DNA from: Sporomusaceae bacterium
Lineage (GTDB): Bacteria > Bacillota > Negativicutes > Sporomusales > UBA7701
Assembly (NCBI GenBank): GCA_031460455.1
Contig: JAVKTQ010000002.1
Location: 124,001-188,000, forward strand
DNA length: 64,000 nt
Reading direction: 5' to 3'
Both the position numbers and the translations under genes were made by a program. Under the pieces are notes generated by a model that had not been told where the DNA came from, made no database searches, and worked only from the letters and a program-made list of their open reading frames with translations. Numbering within the stretch: position 1 is the stretch's first letter; each line of letters begins with the position of its first letter. Shown one piece after another: positions 47,397 through 55,344 of the stretch.

Positions 47397-48485
47397 ATGC
47401 GCATATTGGACAAGTACATCCTCAAAGAACTGCTGGGCCCCTTTATCTTCGGCGTTTGCGCCTTCTCCAGCGTCTTTATCGGCACCAGTACCCTCTTTAG
47501 GATCGCCCAATATATAACTAAATTCGGCGCCGGGTTCAGCCCGGTCGTCAGGTTGTTCATCTACAGTCTGCCCAGCATCATCGTGCTGACCTTCCCGATG
47601 TCGATGCTGCTGGCCTCGCTGCTGTCCTTCGGCCGGCTGTCAGGCTCGAGCGAAATCACGGCCATGAAGTCGGGCGGACTGAGCTTCTATCGCCTGGCGA
47701 CGCCGGTATTCATCGTGGCCTTCTTTGTCAGCATTTTTTCGGTGGCGTTCAGCGAACTGGTCGTGCCGGCGTCTAACGAGGCATACAACCATATCGTGCG
47801 TTACGAGATCGAAAAAAATACCCGGCCCCGCTCCCAAGAGCACATCGTTATCAAGGACGTCAAAGGCGGCACCATCGAGCGCCTTACCTACGCCCGCAAA
47901 TTCGACGAAGAGCACAGCACCATGAACGCCGTCACCGTGCAGGAATTCGAAAATGACAGACTGGTGCGGGTCGAGAACGCCGAAAGAGCGATCTGGGAAA
48001 AAAACCAGTGGATGATGTACAACGGGATCGTCCACGACCTCACCCCCGAAGGTCGCCTCGAACGGTCGATGCACTTCGTCCAGCAGCTCATGCCGGTGGA
48101 AAAAACGCCGGGAGCCATCGCCCGCGAGCAGAAAAAACCCGAGGAAATGTCCATCAAGGAACTCAAGATTCATATCAACACCCTCAAACGCGAATTCGTC
48201 AAAACCAGCGTCTATGAAACAGAACTCCACCAACGTCTGGCAATTCCCATGGCCTGCTTAGTCTTCGCGCTTATCGGCACGCCCCTCGGCCTCCAGCCTC
48301 ATCGCTCCAGCTCCTCCATCGGCCTGGGGCTGAGCATAATCATCATCTTCATCTACTACACCATCATGACGATAACGACCGCGCTCGGCCAGGGGGGCGC
48401 TATCCCGCCGGTTCTGGGCGCGTGGTTCCCGAATATAGTCGGCATCGTTGCCGGCCTTTACCTGGTGCGCAAAGCCTCGCAGTAA
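47397..48485 (+). CDS. LPS export permease, LptF/LptG (YjgP/YjgQ) family
   Basis: This 362-residue permease has three helices in residues 10-120, a periplasmic jellyroll at about 130-270, and three helices at the C-terminus (MACLVFALIGTPLGLQPHRSSSSIGLGLSI is the conserved block). The start RILDKYILKELLGPFIFGV is classic for the family. LptF and LptG normally form a heterodimer with LptB. Only one such gene is visible here, so it may act as a homodimer, or the partner lies elsewhere. AGGAG precedes ATG 47397. Confidence 0.93.
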   Translation: MRILDKYILKELLGPFIFGVCAFSSVFIGTSTLFRIAQYITKFGAGFSPVVRLFIYSLPSIIVLTFPMSMLLASLLSFGRLSGSSEITAMKSGGLSFYRLATPVFIVAFFVSIFSVAFSELVVPASNEAYNHIVRYEIEKNTRPRSQEHIVIKDVKGGTIERLTYARKFDEEHSTMNAVTVQEFENDRLVRVENAERAIWEKNQWMMYNGIVHDLTPEGRLERSMHFVQQLMPVEKTPGAIAREQKKPEEMSIKELKIHINTLKREFVKTSVYETELHQRLAIPMACLVFALIGTPLGLQPHRSSSSIGLGLSIIIIFIYYTIMTITTALGQGGAIPPVLGAWFPNIVGIVAGLYLVRKASQ

Positions 48486-48525
48486 GCGGCTACAATCTGA
48501 GTATCCGGGAGAGGAGGTTCAGCCT

Positions 48526-49779
48526 ATGTTCGGTCTCACCCTCATAGCCGTCCTCGCCATCATGGGCGGAATTATCGCCTATATCGGCGATTGGCTAGGC
48601 AGCAAAGTGGGCAAACGCAAACTTACCGTTTTCGGCCTGAGGCCCAAACACACATCGATTCTGTTCACGATAGTGACCGGTATCATCATCGCGGGTATGA
48701 CGCTGGGCGTACTGAGCGTCTCTTCCCGTGACGTACGGACCGCCCTGTTCGGCATGGAGGCGCTCAAGGCAGAACTGACCGGCCTTTCCCGCGAAGTTGC
48801 CGCCAAAAGCGTCGAGCTTGACGCCAGCCGCTCCGCCCTTGAGGCGAAGACCAAGGAATACTCGACCCTTACCGTCAAAATCAACGAAACGATGGCCAAT
48901 CTTGCCAGCGTCACCGAACAGCTCGCCACTGTCAACGCCGAGCGCGACCGCACCGCGGCGGCCCTGGAGAAGGTGCAGCGGGATTACTCCCATGCCAAGG
49001 GCGACCTGACAAAGGCCCAGCAGGAAATCGACGTCCTGCAGGCGACCAAAACCGAACTCGACGCCCGCGTGGCGTCGCTCAACGAAGCCAAAACCGCACT
49101 CCAGAGCGACGTCGACCGGCTGAACGAACTCACCGCCAACCTCCGGCAGGGCATTCAGACTGTCCGCGAAGGCGTGGTCGTCTTCCGCGCCAGCGAGGTG
49201 TTGACAACCGCCGTTACCAAGGGCGGCCAACCGGTTAAGGAAACCGAGGAGATTCTCGGGGGCATCATCAACTCCACCAACCGGGCCGTTCTGAGCCGGC
49301 TGGGCGTACAGGACAAGAATATCGAAGTACTGTGGATCGCCAAGGCCGATTTCGACCAGGCGGTGCAGCTTGTCGCCTCGACGCCGGAAGACGTCATCGT
49401 CCGCATTCTCGCCATGGGCAACACCATTTACGGCGAGCCGGTCATCGGCCGCATCGAGCTCTTCCCCAACAGACTGGTCTACACAGCCGGGCAGACGGTC
49501 TTCGCCGAAACGGCGGACGCCGGCGACAACGGCAAACAGGCCGAAGACGTCGTCCTCCTCTTCCTGCAGAAGGTCAACGCCCAGGCGATCGTCAAAGGCA
49601 TCCTGCCCGACCCGCTGCAGGGGACGGTAGGGGTCATAAGCGGCTCGCAGCTCTTCGATACCGTCAACAAGGTCAAACGGGTCGGCGGCCGCGTGGAGCT
49701 GTCGGCCGTCACCAAGGCGGACATCCACACCTCCGGGCCGTTGCAGATCGAAATAAGGGTGCGGGAAGCAACCAATTGA
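48526..49779 (+). CDS. DUF3084 membrane/coiled-coil protein
   Basis: This 417-residue protein has two N-terminal membrane helices (about 3-23 and 45-64) around KRKLTVFGLRPKHTSILFTI, the signature of DUF3084. A coiled coil of about 140 residues follows (75-215), then a conserved C-terminal domain with EILGGIINSTNRAVLSRLG. Its function is unknown. The family recurs in diderm Firmicutes and cyanobacteria. It is 40 bases after lptF/G with a GAGGAGG site, and a terminator closes the long lipid A/Lpt region. A link to LPS export is suggested by position only. Confidence 0.85.
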   Translation: MFGLTLIAVLAIMGGIIAYIGDWLGSKVGKRKLTVFGLRPKHTSILFTIVTGIIIAGMTLGVLSVSSRDVRTALFGMEALKAELTGLSREVAAKSVELDASRSALEAKTKEYSTLTVKINETMANLASVTEQLATVNAERDRTAAALEKVQRDYSHAKGDLTKAQQEIDVLQATKTELDARVASLNEAKTALQSDVDRLNELTANLRQGIQTVREGVVVFRASEVLTTAVTKGGQPVKETEEILGGIINSTNRAVLSRLGVQDKNIEVLWIAKADFDQAVQLVASTPEDVIVRILAMGNTIYGEPVIGRIELFPNRLVYTAGQTVFAETADAGDNGKQAEDVVLLFLQKVNAQAIVKGILPDPLQGTVGVISGSQLFDTVNKVKRVGGRVELSAVTKADIHTSGPLQIEIRVREATN

Positions 49780-49797
49780 CATAATATACCGACCGTG

Positions 49798-49829
49798 AAT
49801 CCTGCCAATTAGGCAGGATTCCTTTCGTT
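49798..49829 (+). terminator. Rho-independent terminator ending the lpx-kds-lpt region
   Basis: AATCCTGCC (49798-49806) pairs perfectly with GGCAGGATT (49812-49820), followed by CCTTTCGTTT. Confidence 0.8.
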
Positions 49830-50147
49830 TGTGGCGAAACATTACTCATAACCAAATTAATTATGTTAATATCATAATTTTTTTGGCCAGATGTGACTGA
49901 GTAGTCAGCGCCTGGAAACCCGGTTATACCAACAATTACAACCTGGCGCCAGGCAGGATTACAAAAAGAAACATCGAATTATGTAAACTAAAGACTGCCG
50001 AAAGCGGCAGTGGCTCGCTCACGCGGATGCGGCGGGAAAAGGGGTATGAGGAAACACGGTCACTCATGACACCCTCCTTGCCAAATGCGCCGAGCCGGCC
50101 GGTGGTTCGCCACCTGCGCAAAACAATCAACGCAAGGGGGATTTCAA
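49830..50147 (+). promoter_or_regulatory. Promoter and long structured leader of the first ompM
   Basis: An AT-rich part (49850-49885) should hold the promoter, but I could not fix -35 and -10 boxes. The palindrome at 49894-49907 follows. The rest can fold: ACTGCC/GGCAGT around GAAAGC at 49992-50010, and GGTGG-TTCG-CCACC near 50101-50114. No known riboswitch core was recognised. The ribosome site AAGGGGGA ends the leader. Confidence 0.5.
49894..49907. promoter_or_regulatory. Palindromic operator candidate, copy 3 (first ompM)
   Basis: TGACTGAGTAGTCA differs from TGACTGGTTAGTCA at two central positions. The 5-bp arms TGACT/AGTCA are exact. It lies downstream of the AT-rich promoter zone, 241 bases before the ompM start. 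Confidence 0.5.
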
Positions 50148-51317
50148 GTGCAGAAGAGACTTCTTAAAGTGGCTATCGCTACCGCTCTCACCGTGGCTTT
50201 CGCCGCTCCTGCTTTCGCCAATCCTTTCACCGACGTTCCCGCTAAGCACTGGGCTTACGGCGCGGTGAACAAACTCGCCCAGGCGGGCATCGTCGACGGT
50301 TACGGCGACGGCACCTTCCGCGGCGACAAGACCATCACCCGTTACGAAATGGCTCAGATCGTCGCCAAAGCTATGAACAAGGACCTCAACTCCGACCAGA
50401 AAGCCATCGTCGACAAACTGGCCAAGGAATACGCCGTCGAGCTCAACAACCTCGGCGTAAAAGTCGAAGGCCTGCAGAACCAGGTCGACAACATGGTCAA
50501 ATTCTCCGGTGACGCCCGTGTACGTTACTACAACGCCGACAACGCCGACAACACCACCGACAAAGACTCCACCGAATACCGCGTCCGCCTCGGCGCCACC
50601 GCCAAGGTCAACGACGTCACCAGCCTCCACGCCCGCTTTACCAGCGGCTCGGCTTCCTTCGGCGCCGGCAACGCCAGCGCATCGATCGACAACGCTTATG
50701 TCAGCACCAAGCTGCTCGGCATCGGCGCCAAGATCGGCCGCCAGGACTACGACCTCGGCCAGGGCATGCTGGCCGGCGCCGGCTCAACCGCCATCCTCAA
50801 CGGCGTAAGCGTGCGCGAAGGCGGATTCATGGCCTTCGGCGGCAAAGAAGACAACGGCACCGCACTGGTAAAAACCTACGGCGGCCAATACTCCTTCAAC
50901 CTCGCCACCCTGCCGTTCTCCGTGTCCTACCTGAACCAGAACGACAACGACTACTACGCCGCCGGCACCAGCTTCAACCTCTTCTCCGGCCTGAAAGTGG
51001 CCGGCGAATACGCCAAGAACGAATCCGCCAACGCCCAGGCTTACCAGGTTAAGGCCATCCTCGGCAAAACCGGCCTGAGCGCCGCTTACAAGAGCGTCGA
51101 AGCCAACGCCGTACCGTTTGAATCGGCCCTCAACCTCAAATCGACCGGCGGCATCCTGAGCGACTTCCGCAGCGTGGCAAACGCCACCGGCAAGGCAACC
51201 GGCATGGAATACGAATACAACGCCGACCTGGCCAAGAACACCAACTTCAACGTTCTCTACCAGGACATCAAGAATGCCGGCAAGAACGTCCGCGCCACCG
51301 TCAACGTCAAATTCTAA
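50148..51317 (+). CDS. SLH-domain outer membrane porin, OmpM type (first copy)
   Basis: This 389-residue protein has a signal peptide (about 1-24), then one SLH domain at about 25-85 (NPFTDVPAKHWAYGAVNKLAQAGIVDGYGDGTFRGDKTITRYEMA). A coiled coil follows at about 87-120. A porin barrel at about 123-389 ends RATVNVKF with a terminal Phe. OmpM proteins tether the outer membrane to the polyamine-modified peptidoglycan of Negativicutes. GTG 50148 after AAGGGGGA fits the signal peptide. A strong terminator follows. Confidence 0.93.
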   Translation: MQKRLLKVAIATALTVAFAAPAFANPFTDVPAKHWAYGAVNKLAQAGIVDGYGDGTFRGDKTITRYEMAQIVAKAMNKDLNSDQKAIVDKLAKEYAVELNNLGVKVEGLQNQVDNMVKFSGDARVRYYNADNADNTTDKDSTEYRVRLGATAKVNDVTSLHARFTSGSASFGAGNASASIDNAYVSTKLLGIGAKIGRQDYDLGQGMLAGAGSTAILNGVSVREGGFMAFGGKEDNGTALVKTYGGQYSFNLATLPFSVSYLNQNDNDYYAAGTSFNLFSGLKVAGEYAKNESANAQAYQVKAILGKTGLSAAYKSVEANAVPFESALNLKSTGGILSDFRSVANATGKATGMEYEYNADLAKNTNFNVLYQDIKNAGKNVRATVNVKF

Positions 51318-51341
51318 TTGAATCGGTCCTGACTAGTCTAG

Positions 51342-51375
51342 GCCGCAGGGGTATAACCCCTGCGGCTTCTTTATA
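51342..51375 (+). terminator. Rho-independent terminator after the first ompM
   Basis: GCCGCAGGGG and CCCCTGCGGC form a 10-bp stem around TATAA, followed by TTCTTTATATT. Confidence 0.85.
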
Positions 51376-51380
51376 TTCTC

Positions 51381-51498
51381 GGCCGTTGATAAAGCCCCAT
51401 CTGCGGCGTTGCTCCTCAGAGCGCTTGCTTGCGTACGTTCGAGTACGCAAGCAAGCGCTCTTCCGGTGCGCCTTGCATCTGGGGCTTTCTGAACGGCC
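51381..51498. repeat. Palindromic intergenic repeat, copy B (118 bp)
   Basis: The ends pair: GGCCGTT with AACGGCC, and AAAGCCCCA with TGGGGCTTT. At the centre, 18-bp arms at 51419-51436 and 51443-51460 are perfectly complementary around the loop GTTCGA. It shares its core and flanks with copy A (47214-47332). No gene lies inside it. Confidence 0.8.
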
Positions 51499-51595
51499 TC
51501 ATGCTTTGTCCTCGTCCCATAATTTTCAAAGAACGCCTTTTGCAGGAATAAACTTACTTAAAGAGAAATATCATACAAGCATAGGAGGTTGTACC

Positions 51596-52003
51596 ATGAC
51601 CGATGCCGTCATCGCCGTCGACCCAGGCCGCGACAAATGCGGCGTCGCCGTCGTCAGCCGCCTGGAGGGCGTGCAGTGGAAAAGCGTCGTGCCGGCGGGC
51701 GAGATGGCCGCGGTCGTTGCCGGGCTCGCCGAGCGGCACGCTATCGGCACCGTCGTCCTCGGCGACCGCACCGGGCGCAAGGACGCCATGGCCGCTATGG
51801 CCGCGCTCCGTCCCGGCGGCCGCGAACTGACCGTCAGGCTGGTCGACGAGCACCGCTCCACCGATGAGGCCCGCGCCCGCTATTGGCGCGATAATCCGCC
51901 GCGGGGTCTGGCCAGGCTGGTGCCGGTCACCTTGAGGGTGCCGCCGGTGCCGGTGGACGATTATGTCGCCGTCATCATCGCCGAAAGGTACTTCCGCCAG
52001 TGA
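51596..52003 (+). CDS. YqgF/RuvX-like RNase H-fold protein
   Basis: This 135-residue protein starts AVIAVDPGRDKCGVAVVS, the YqgF/RuvX first acidic motif (Asp in DPGR). VLGDRTGRKDAM follows at about 60-71, and VRLVDEHRSTDEAR at about 85-98 has a second acidic pair. RuvX proteins mature the 16S rRNA 5' end. The body of this one is divergent, so it may be a paralogue and not the essential copy. AGGAGGTTGTACC precedes ATG 51596. Its place between two porin genes has no obvious logic. Confidence 0.75.
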   Translation: MTDAVIAVDPGRDKCGVAVVSRLEGVQWKSVVPAGEMAAVVAGLAERHAIGTVVLGDRTGRKDAMAAMAALRPGGRELTVRLVDEHRSTDEARARYWRDNPPRGLARLVPVTLRVPPVPVDDYVAVIIAERYFRQ

Positions 52004-52313
52004 TTTTTGACAATTCAGCAAAATAATTTCTGTAATTTCCGTAAACTAGGCAGGAATATGGTGCTTGATATAGAATATCATGCATAGTCAACCAACGATT
52101 GGCACATACTATGGGCCGATCATCCATATGGTCCTCTCGCCGAAGAGAGCCGACGGGGAAGAAAGGGGGTGTACCTTAGGTTCCCGGGAGCGGTTTTTGA
52201 AGTAGGCGTAGGATATGAGCTCTCTGACAAGGGAATATTGAGGCAACAAGGATACTCAAGTTTCCCATCCTTAGGGCTCATCAAAAAAACAAAAAACCTA
52301 AGGAGGAAAACAA
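52004..52313 (+). promoter_or_regulatory. Promoter and long leader of the second ompM
   Basis: TTGACA (52007-52012) and TGTAAT (52031-52036), 18 bases apart, make a plausible promoter. This would give a leader of about 270 bases. It holds a CTCTC-GCCGAA-GAGAG hairpin near 52133-52148. Two copies of CCTTAGG (52174-52180 and 52269-52275) are complementary to CCTAAGG (52297-52303), which overlaps the ribosome site AAGGAGG. Confidence 0.55.
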
Positions 52314-53615
52314 ATGAAGAAAACTCTCGTTACTCTTCTCGCCCTCGTTTTCGTGCTCGGCATCGCCGGCACCGCGTTCGCCGCTCCGGCGAACCCCTTC
52401 GTTGACGTACCTGCTAAGCACTGGGCTTACGGCGCAGTTGCTAAGCTGGCGAAAGCCGGCGTAGTTGACGGCTATGGCGACGGCACCTTCCGCGGCGACC
52501 GCACCATGACCCGCTACGAAATGGCTCAGGTAGTTGCCAAGGCTATGGCCAAGTCCGAGAAGGCCGATGCTGAGACCAAGGCCCTCATCGACAAACTGGC
52601 CGTCGAGTTCGCCGCCGAACTGAACAACCTCGGCGTCCGCGTTGCGAAACTCGAGAAAAACGCCTCCACCATCAAGATGAGCGGCGACGCTCGCCTGCGT
52701 TACATCCACCAGGACAAAGGCGCTGCCAACCCGTCCTTCGCCCAGCGTTTCCGCCTGGTTGCCCAAGCTGACGTCAACGACACCACCAGCTTCTATGGCC
52801 GTTGGATGGTCCTCAACCACAACACCATGGGCACCTACAACACCGCTGCCAGCAACGTCATCACCGACGCCAACCTGACCATGAAAGGCTTCATGCCGAA
52901 CTTTGACCTCAAAGCCGGCCGCTACAGCCTGAACCTTGGCGAAACCACGTACTACGCCGGCACCACCGGCGGCTTCGACGGCGTCGAGCTGACCTGGAAG
53001 CAAGGCAAAGCCGCTTTCAATTTCGGCTATGCTGACGTCAATGCCACCAACTACTACTCCGCGTTCAATACCTGGGCCGTAGGCACTGGCCCTGGCAACG
53101 TTATGTACGCCAACCTGGCCTACAAATTCGACAGCCAGGTTAAAGCCCAGACTTGGTTCATGAAAAACCAAGACAACCAGAACGGCGCTAACGATTGGGT
53201 CAACGTCTTCGGCGTGGGCACCACCGTTAACCTCGGCAAAGACTGGGCCTTCGTAGCCGACTACTGGAAGAACACCGCTGCTCAGGCCAAAGCTATGAAC
53301 AACGGCTCTGCTCCGAAAGGCGTAGTCTACCGTCTGCAGTACGGCCAGATGAAAGCCGCCGTTCCCGGCACCTGGCAGGCTCACATCGAGTACACCAAGA
53401 TGGAAAATGGCGCTAACGACCTCGCCTTCACCGGCGGCTACCTCGTTATCACCAACGTTAAATCCTATGACGTTTCCTACTACTACACCCTGGCCAAGAA
53501 CGTCACCATGGAAGCCATCTACCAGTGGGATATGAAGAATGCTCTTACCGGAGCAAAATACTTCAACGGCGAAGGCTCCAGCCGTACCCGCATCCAGTTC
53601 AACTACATCTTCTAA
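52314..53615 (+). CDS. SLH-domain outer membrane porin, OmpM type (second copy)
   Basis: This 433-residue protein has a signal peptide (about 1-23), then an SLH domain (NPFVDVPAKHWAYGAVAKLAKAGVVDGYGDGTFRGDRTMTRYEMAQ). A short coiled coil with ELNNLGVRVAKLEK follows. A barrel at about 120-433 ends IQFNYIF. Codon choice leans to GCT, GTT and AAC compared with neighbours, as expected for a very abundant protein. AAGGAGG with 7-base spacing precedes the ATG. It shares the SLH module with 50148-51317, but the barrels differ. Its role is as tether and general porin. Confidence 0.94.
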   Translation: MKKTLVTLLALVFVLGIAGTAFAAPANPFVDVPAKHWAYGAVAKLAKAGVVDGYGDGTFRGDRTMTRYEMAQVVAKAMAKSEKADAETKALIDKLAVEFAAELNNLGVRVAKLEKNASTIKMSGDARLRYIHQDKGAANPSFAQRFRLVAQADVNDTTSFYGRWMVLNHNTMGTYNTAASNVITDANLTMKGFMPNFDLKAGRYSLNLGETTYYAGTTGGFDGVELTWKQGKAAFNFGYADVNATNYYSAFNTWAVGTGPGNVMYANLAYKFDSQVKAQTWFMKNQDNQNGANDWVNVFGVGTTVNLGKDWAFVADYWKNTAAQAKAMNNGSAPKGVVYRLQYGQMKAAVPGTWQAHIEYTKMENGANDLAFTGGYLVITNVKSYDVSYYYTLAKNVTMEAIYQWDMKNALTGAKYFNGEGSSRTRIQFNYIF

Positions 53616-53623
53616 TTACCCTG

Positions 53624-53658
53624 ATAGACCGTGCCGCGAGGCACGGTCTATTTTTTTT
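53624..53658 (+). terminator. Strong Rho-independent terminator after the second ompM
   Basis: ATAGACCGTGCC and GGCACGGTCTAT form a perfect 12-bp stem with a 4-base loop, followed by eight or more T. Confidence 0.92.
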
Positions 53659-53763
53659 ATGCGTCACTGGTTGGATCGCGACAATTTTTTGCCTTTTTGG
53701 CAGGAACAGGACAGACGACGGCGAAATAAATATATAACAAAATCGGGAAGGTGTGTGACAAAA

Positions 53764-54192
53764 ATGAAAAAACGTATTATAGTTAGCTTGCTCGTGTTCT
53801 GTCTCATGTCGGTCGCGGCCGTCCCCGTCACCCAGGCCATCAACCTCGGCGACATCCTCAAAGTGGGCGGCGTCGCCTTCATCGTAGACCGCTTCGCCGG
53901 CCCGCTCAACAACTTCATCAACGCCCTGACCGCCAAGCACAATGCCAACAGCAACTACGCCACCAAGGTGGTGCCCATCATCACCCTCGGCAGCGGCGGC
54001 TATGTCGGGGCCGCTCAGATAACCGGCCCGCAGGACCTAGTGGATAAAACCCAGGCCGCCGTTCAGGTCGAGGCCGACTTCAACAGCCAGCTCCGCGTCA
54101 AGGCCCTCATCCCCATCGACAGCAAAAATCCGCTCAACTTCTCAAGGGTGCAAGGAGTGGGCGTGTCGGCGATGATTGACGTCCGCATCTAA
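53764..54192 (+). CDS. Small exported protein of unknown function
   Basis: I do not recognise this 142-residue protein. It has a signal peptide (about 1-26). Hydrophobic and glycine-rich segments follow (GDILKVGGVAFIVDRFAGPLNN, then LGSGGYVGAAQITGP), and it ends FSRVQGVGVSAMIDVRI with alternating strand character. There are no cysteines after the signal peptide. AAGGTGTGTGAC lies ahead of ATG 53764. A hairpin terminator at 54200 isolates it from the next gene, so it seems to be its own transcription unit. Confidence 0.7.
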   Translation: MKKRIIVSLLVFCLMSVAAVPVTQAINLGDILKVGGVAFIVDRFAGPLNNFINALTAKHNANSNYATKVVPIITLGSGGYVGAAQITGPQDLVDKTQAAVQVEADFNSQLRVKALIPIDSKNPLNFSRVQGVGVSAMIDVRI

Positions 54193-54199
54193 AAAATCC

Positions 54200-54232
54200 A
54201 TATCCTGTCGCCACGCGGCAGGATATTTCCTT
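54200..54232 (+). terminator. Terminator after the small exported protein
   Basis: ATATCCTG (54200-54207) pairs with CAGGATAT (54219-54226), followed by TTCCTTTTCC. Confidence 0.75.
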
Positions 54233-54277
54233 TTCCGCCACGAAATATTGTGGCAGTACAAGTGAGGAGGAAGACTG

Positions 54278-55192
54278 ATGCGCAAGATATTGATCTGCAC
54301 CCTAATCGTGATGCTGGCCCTCTCCGGCCTTGTTTCCGCCCAAAGCGGCGCCGAGCTGACGGTGCTCGACAAGGCGGCTACGGTGGAGAAGCTCCTCTAC
54401 GGGGCGGAGCAGACCGGCTCGCTCGTCGAGCGGGCGGCCAAGATCGAGAGAGATATGTACGGCCGGGAGACCAACGACGCCCTGATTACCAAGATGGACC
54501 GCGTCTACGGGTACATGAAGGAGAATTCGGCGGTGATGCCGTCTTTTACCATCAAGCTTAACGCCGTGGAATGGATGCTGTCCCATGATATCACCAGCCA
54601 GCCCGCCAAAGCCCGGCTCGAAAATCTGGAGCGGGTGATGTTCGGCAGCGTGGCTCAAGGCTCGTTTGACGGCAGGCTGACCAAACTGGTCCAATTGGCC
54701 TTCCCCGCCGGTCAGGTCGCAGTCGAAAATGCCAGCCTTGTCAAGGACAGCCTGGTGCAGATCAAGCTTGTCACGCCGCTCGACACCAAGAGCAGCCGCA
54801 CTGGCGACGCGGTCGCCTTCCAGGCGGCCGAAGACGTCTATGTAGGCGGAGTGCTGGTGATCGGCAAAGGCGCTCCCGGCGCCGGCAAGGTGACCAAGGT
54901 CGAGCCGGCGAAGAATTTCGGCCGCGACGCCAAGCTGGAGATCGCGTTCGACAGCATCGTGGCGATTGACGGCACTAACCTTGAAACACTGCTGGGCGAG
55001 AAGGCCAAGGAAGAGACCAAATCGATGGCCAAAGCCGCCGGGGCGACGGTCGCCGGCCTCGTGGTCCTCGGCCCGATCGGCATCGTGGGCGGCGCCTTTG
55101 TCCAGGGCCAGGACATCACAATACCGGCCGGGACGATGCTCTACATCCAAACCAAAGCCGACGACGAAGTTTACGGTATAAAGGCAAAATAA
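54278..55192 (+). CDS. Exported protein with short YG-type repeats and a hydrophobic C-terminal segment
   Basis: I do not recognise this 304-residue protein. It has a signal peptide (about 1-22). The first half carries a spaced motif: VEKLLYG (36-42), IERDMYG (57-63), MDRVYG (73-78) and LERVMFG (about 119-125), the first two exactly 21 residues apart. The second half is beta-rich (VQIKLVTPLDTKSSRTGDAVAF). A glycine-rich hydrophobic stretch lies near 262-284 (AAGATVAGLVVLGPIGIVGG). GAGGAGGAAGACTG precedes the ATG. The function is unknown; envelope location is inferred. Confidence 0.72.
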   Translation: MRKILICTLIVMLALSGLVSAQSGAELTVLDKAATVEKLLYGAEQTGSLVERAAKIERDMYGRETNDALITKMDRVYGYMKENSAVMPSFTIKLNAVEWMLSHDITSQPAKARLENLERVMFGSVAQGSFDGRLTKLVQLAFPAGQVAVENASLVKDSLVQIKLVTPLDTKSSRTGDAVAFQAAEDVYVGGVLVIGKGAPGAGKVTKVEPAKNFGRDAKLEIAFDSIVAIDGTNLETLLGEKAKEETKSMAKAAGATVAGLVVLGPIGIVGGAFVQGQDITIPAGTMLYIQTKADDEVYGIKAK

Positions 55193-55202
55193 GGAAGCAT
55201 GG

Positions 55203-55237
55203 ACGGGAAAAGGCCGCAGAGCGGCCTTTTCCCGTTT
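55203..55237 (+). terminator. Strong Rho-independent terminator before lptD
   Basis: ACGGGAAAAGGCCGC and GCGGCCTTTTCCCGT form a perfect 15-bp stem around AGA, followed by TTCTG. Confidence 0.88.
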
Positions 55238-55344
55238 CTGCCTGGTATTGCCTGGCCCCGATGGGCAGGAGATAGAGGACATTTGTAGAATAATCTTTAA
55301 GATTGGAGATAATATAGACAACATTTGGAATATAGGAGAAAAAC

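Noticed and set aside
51325-51340. GACTAGTC near 51330 as a fourth copy of the shared palindrome
   Set aside because: It lacks the 4-base centre and lies after the ompM stop next to a terminator, not before a gene.
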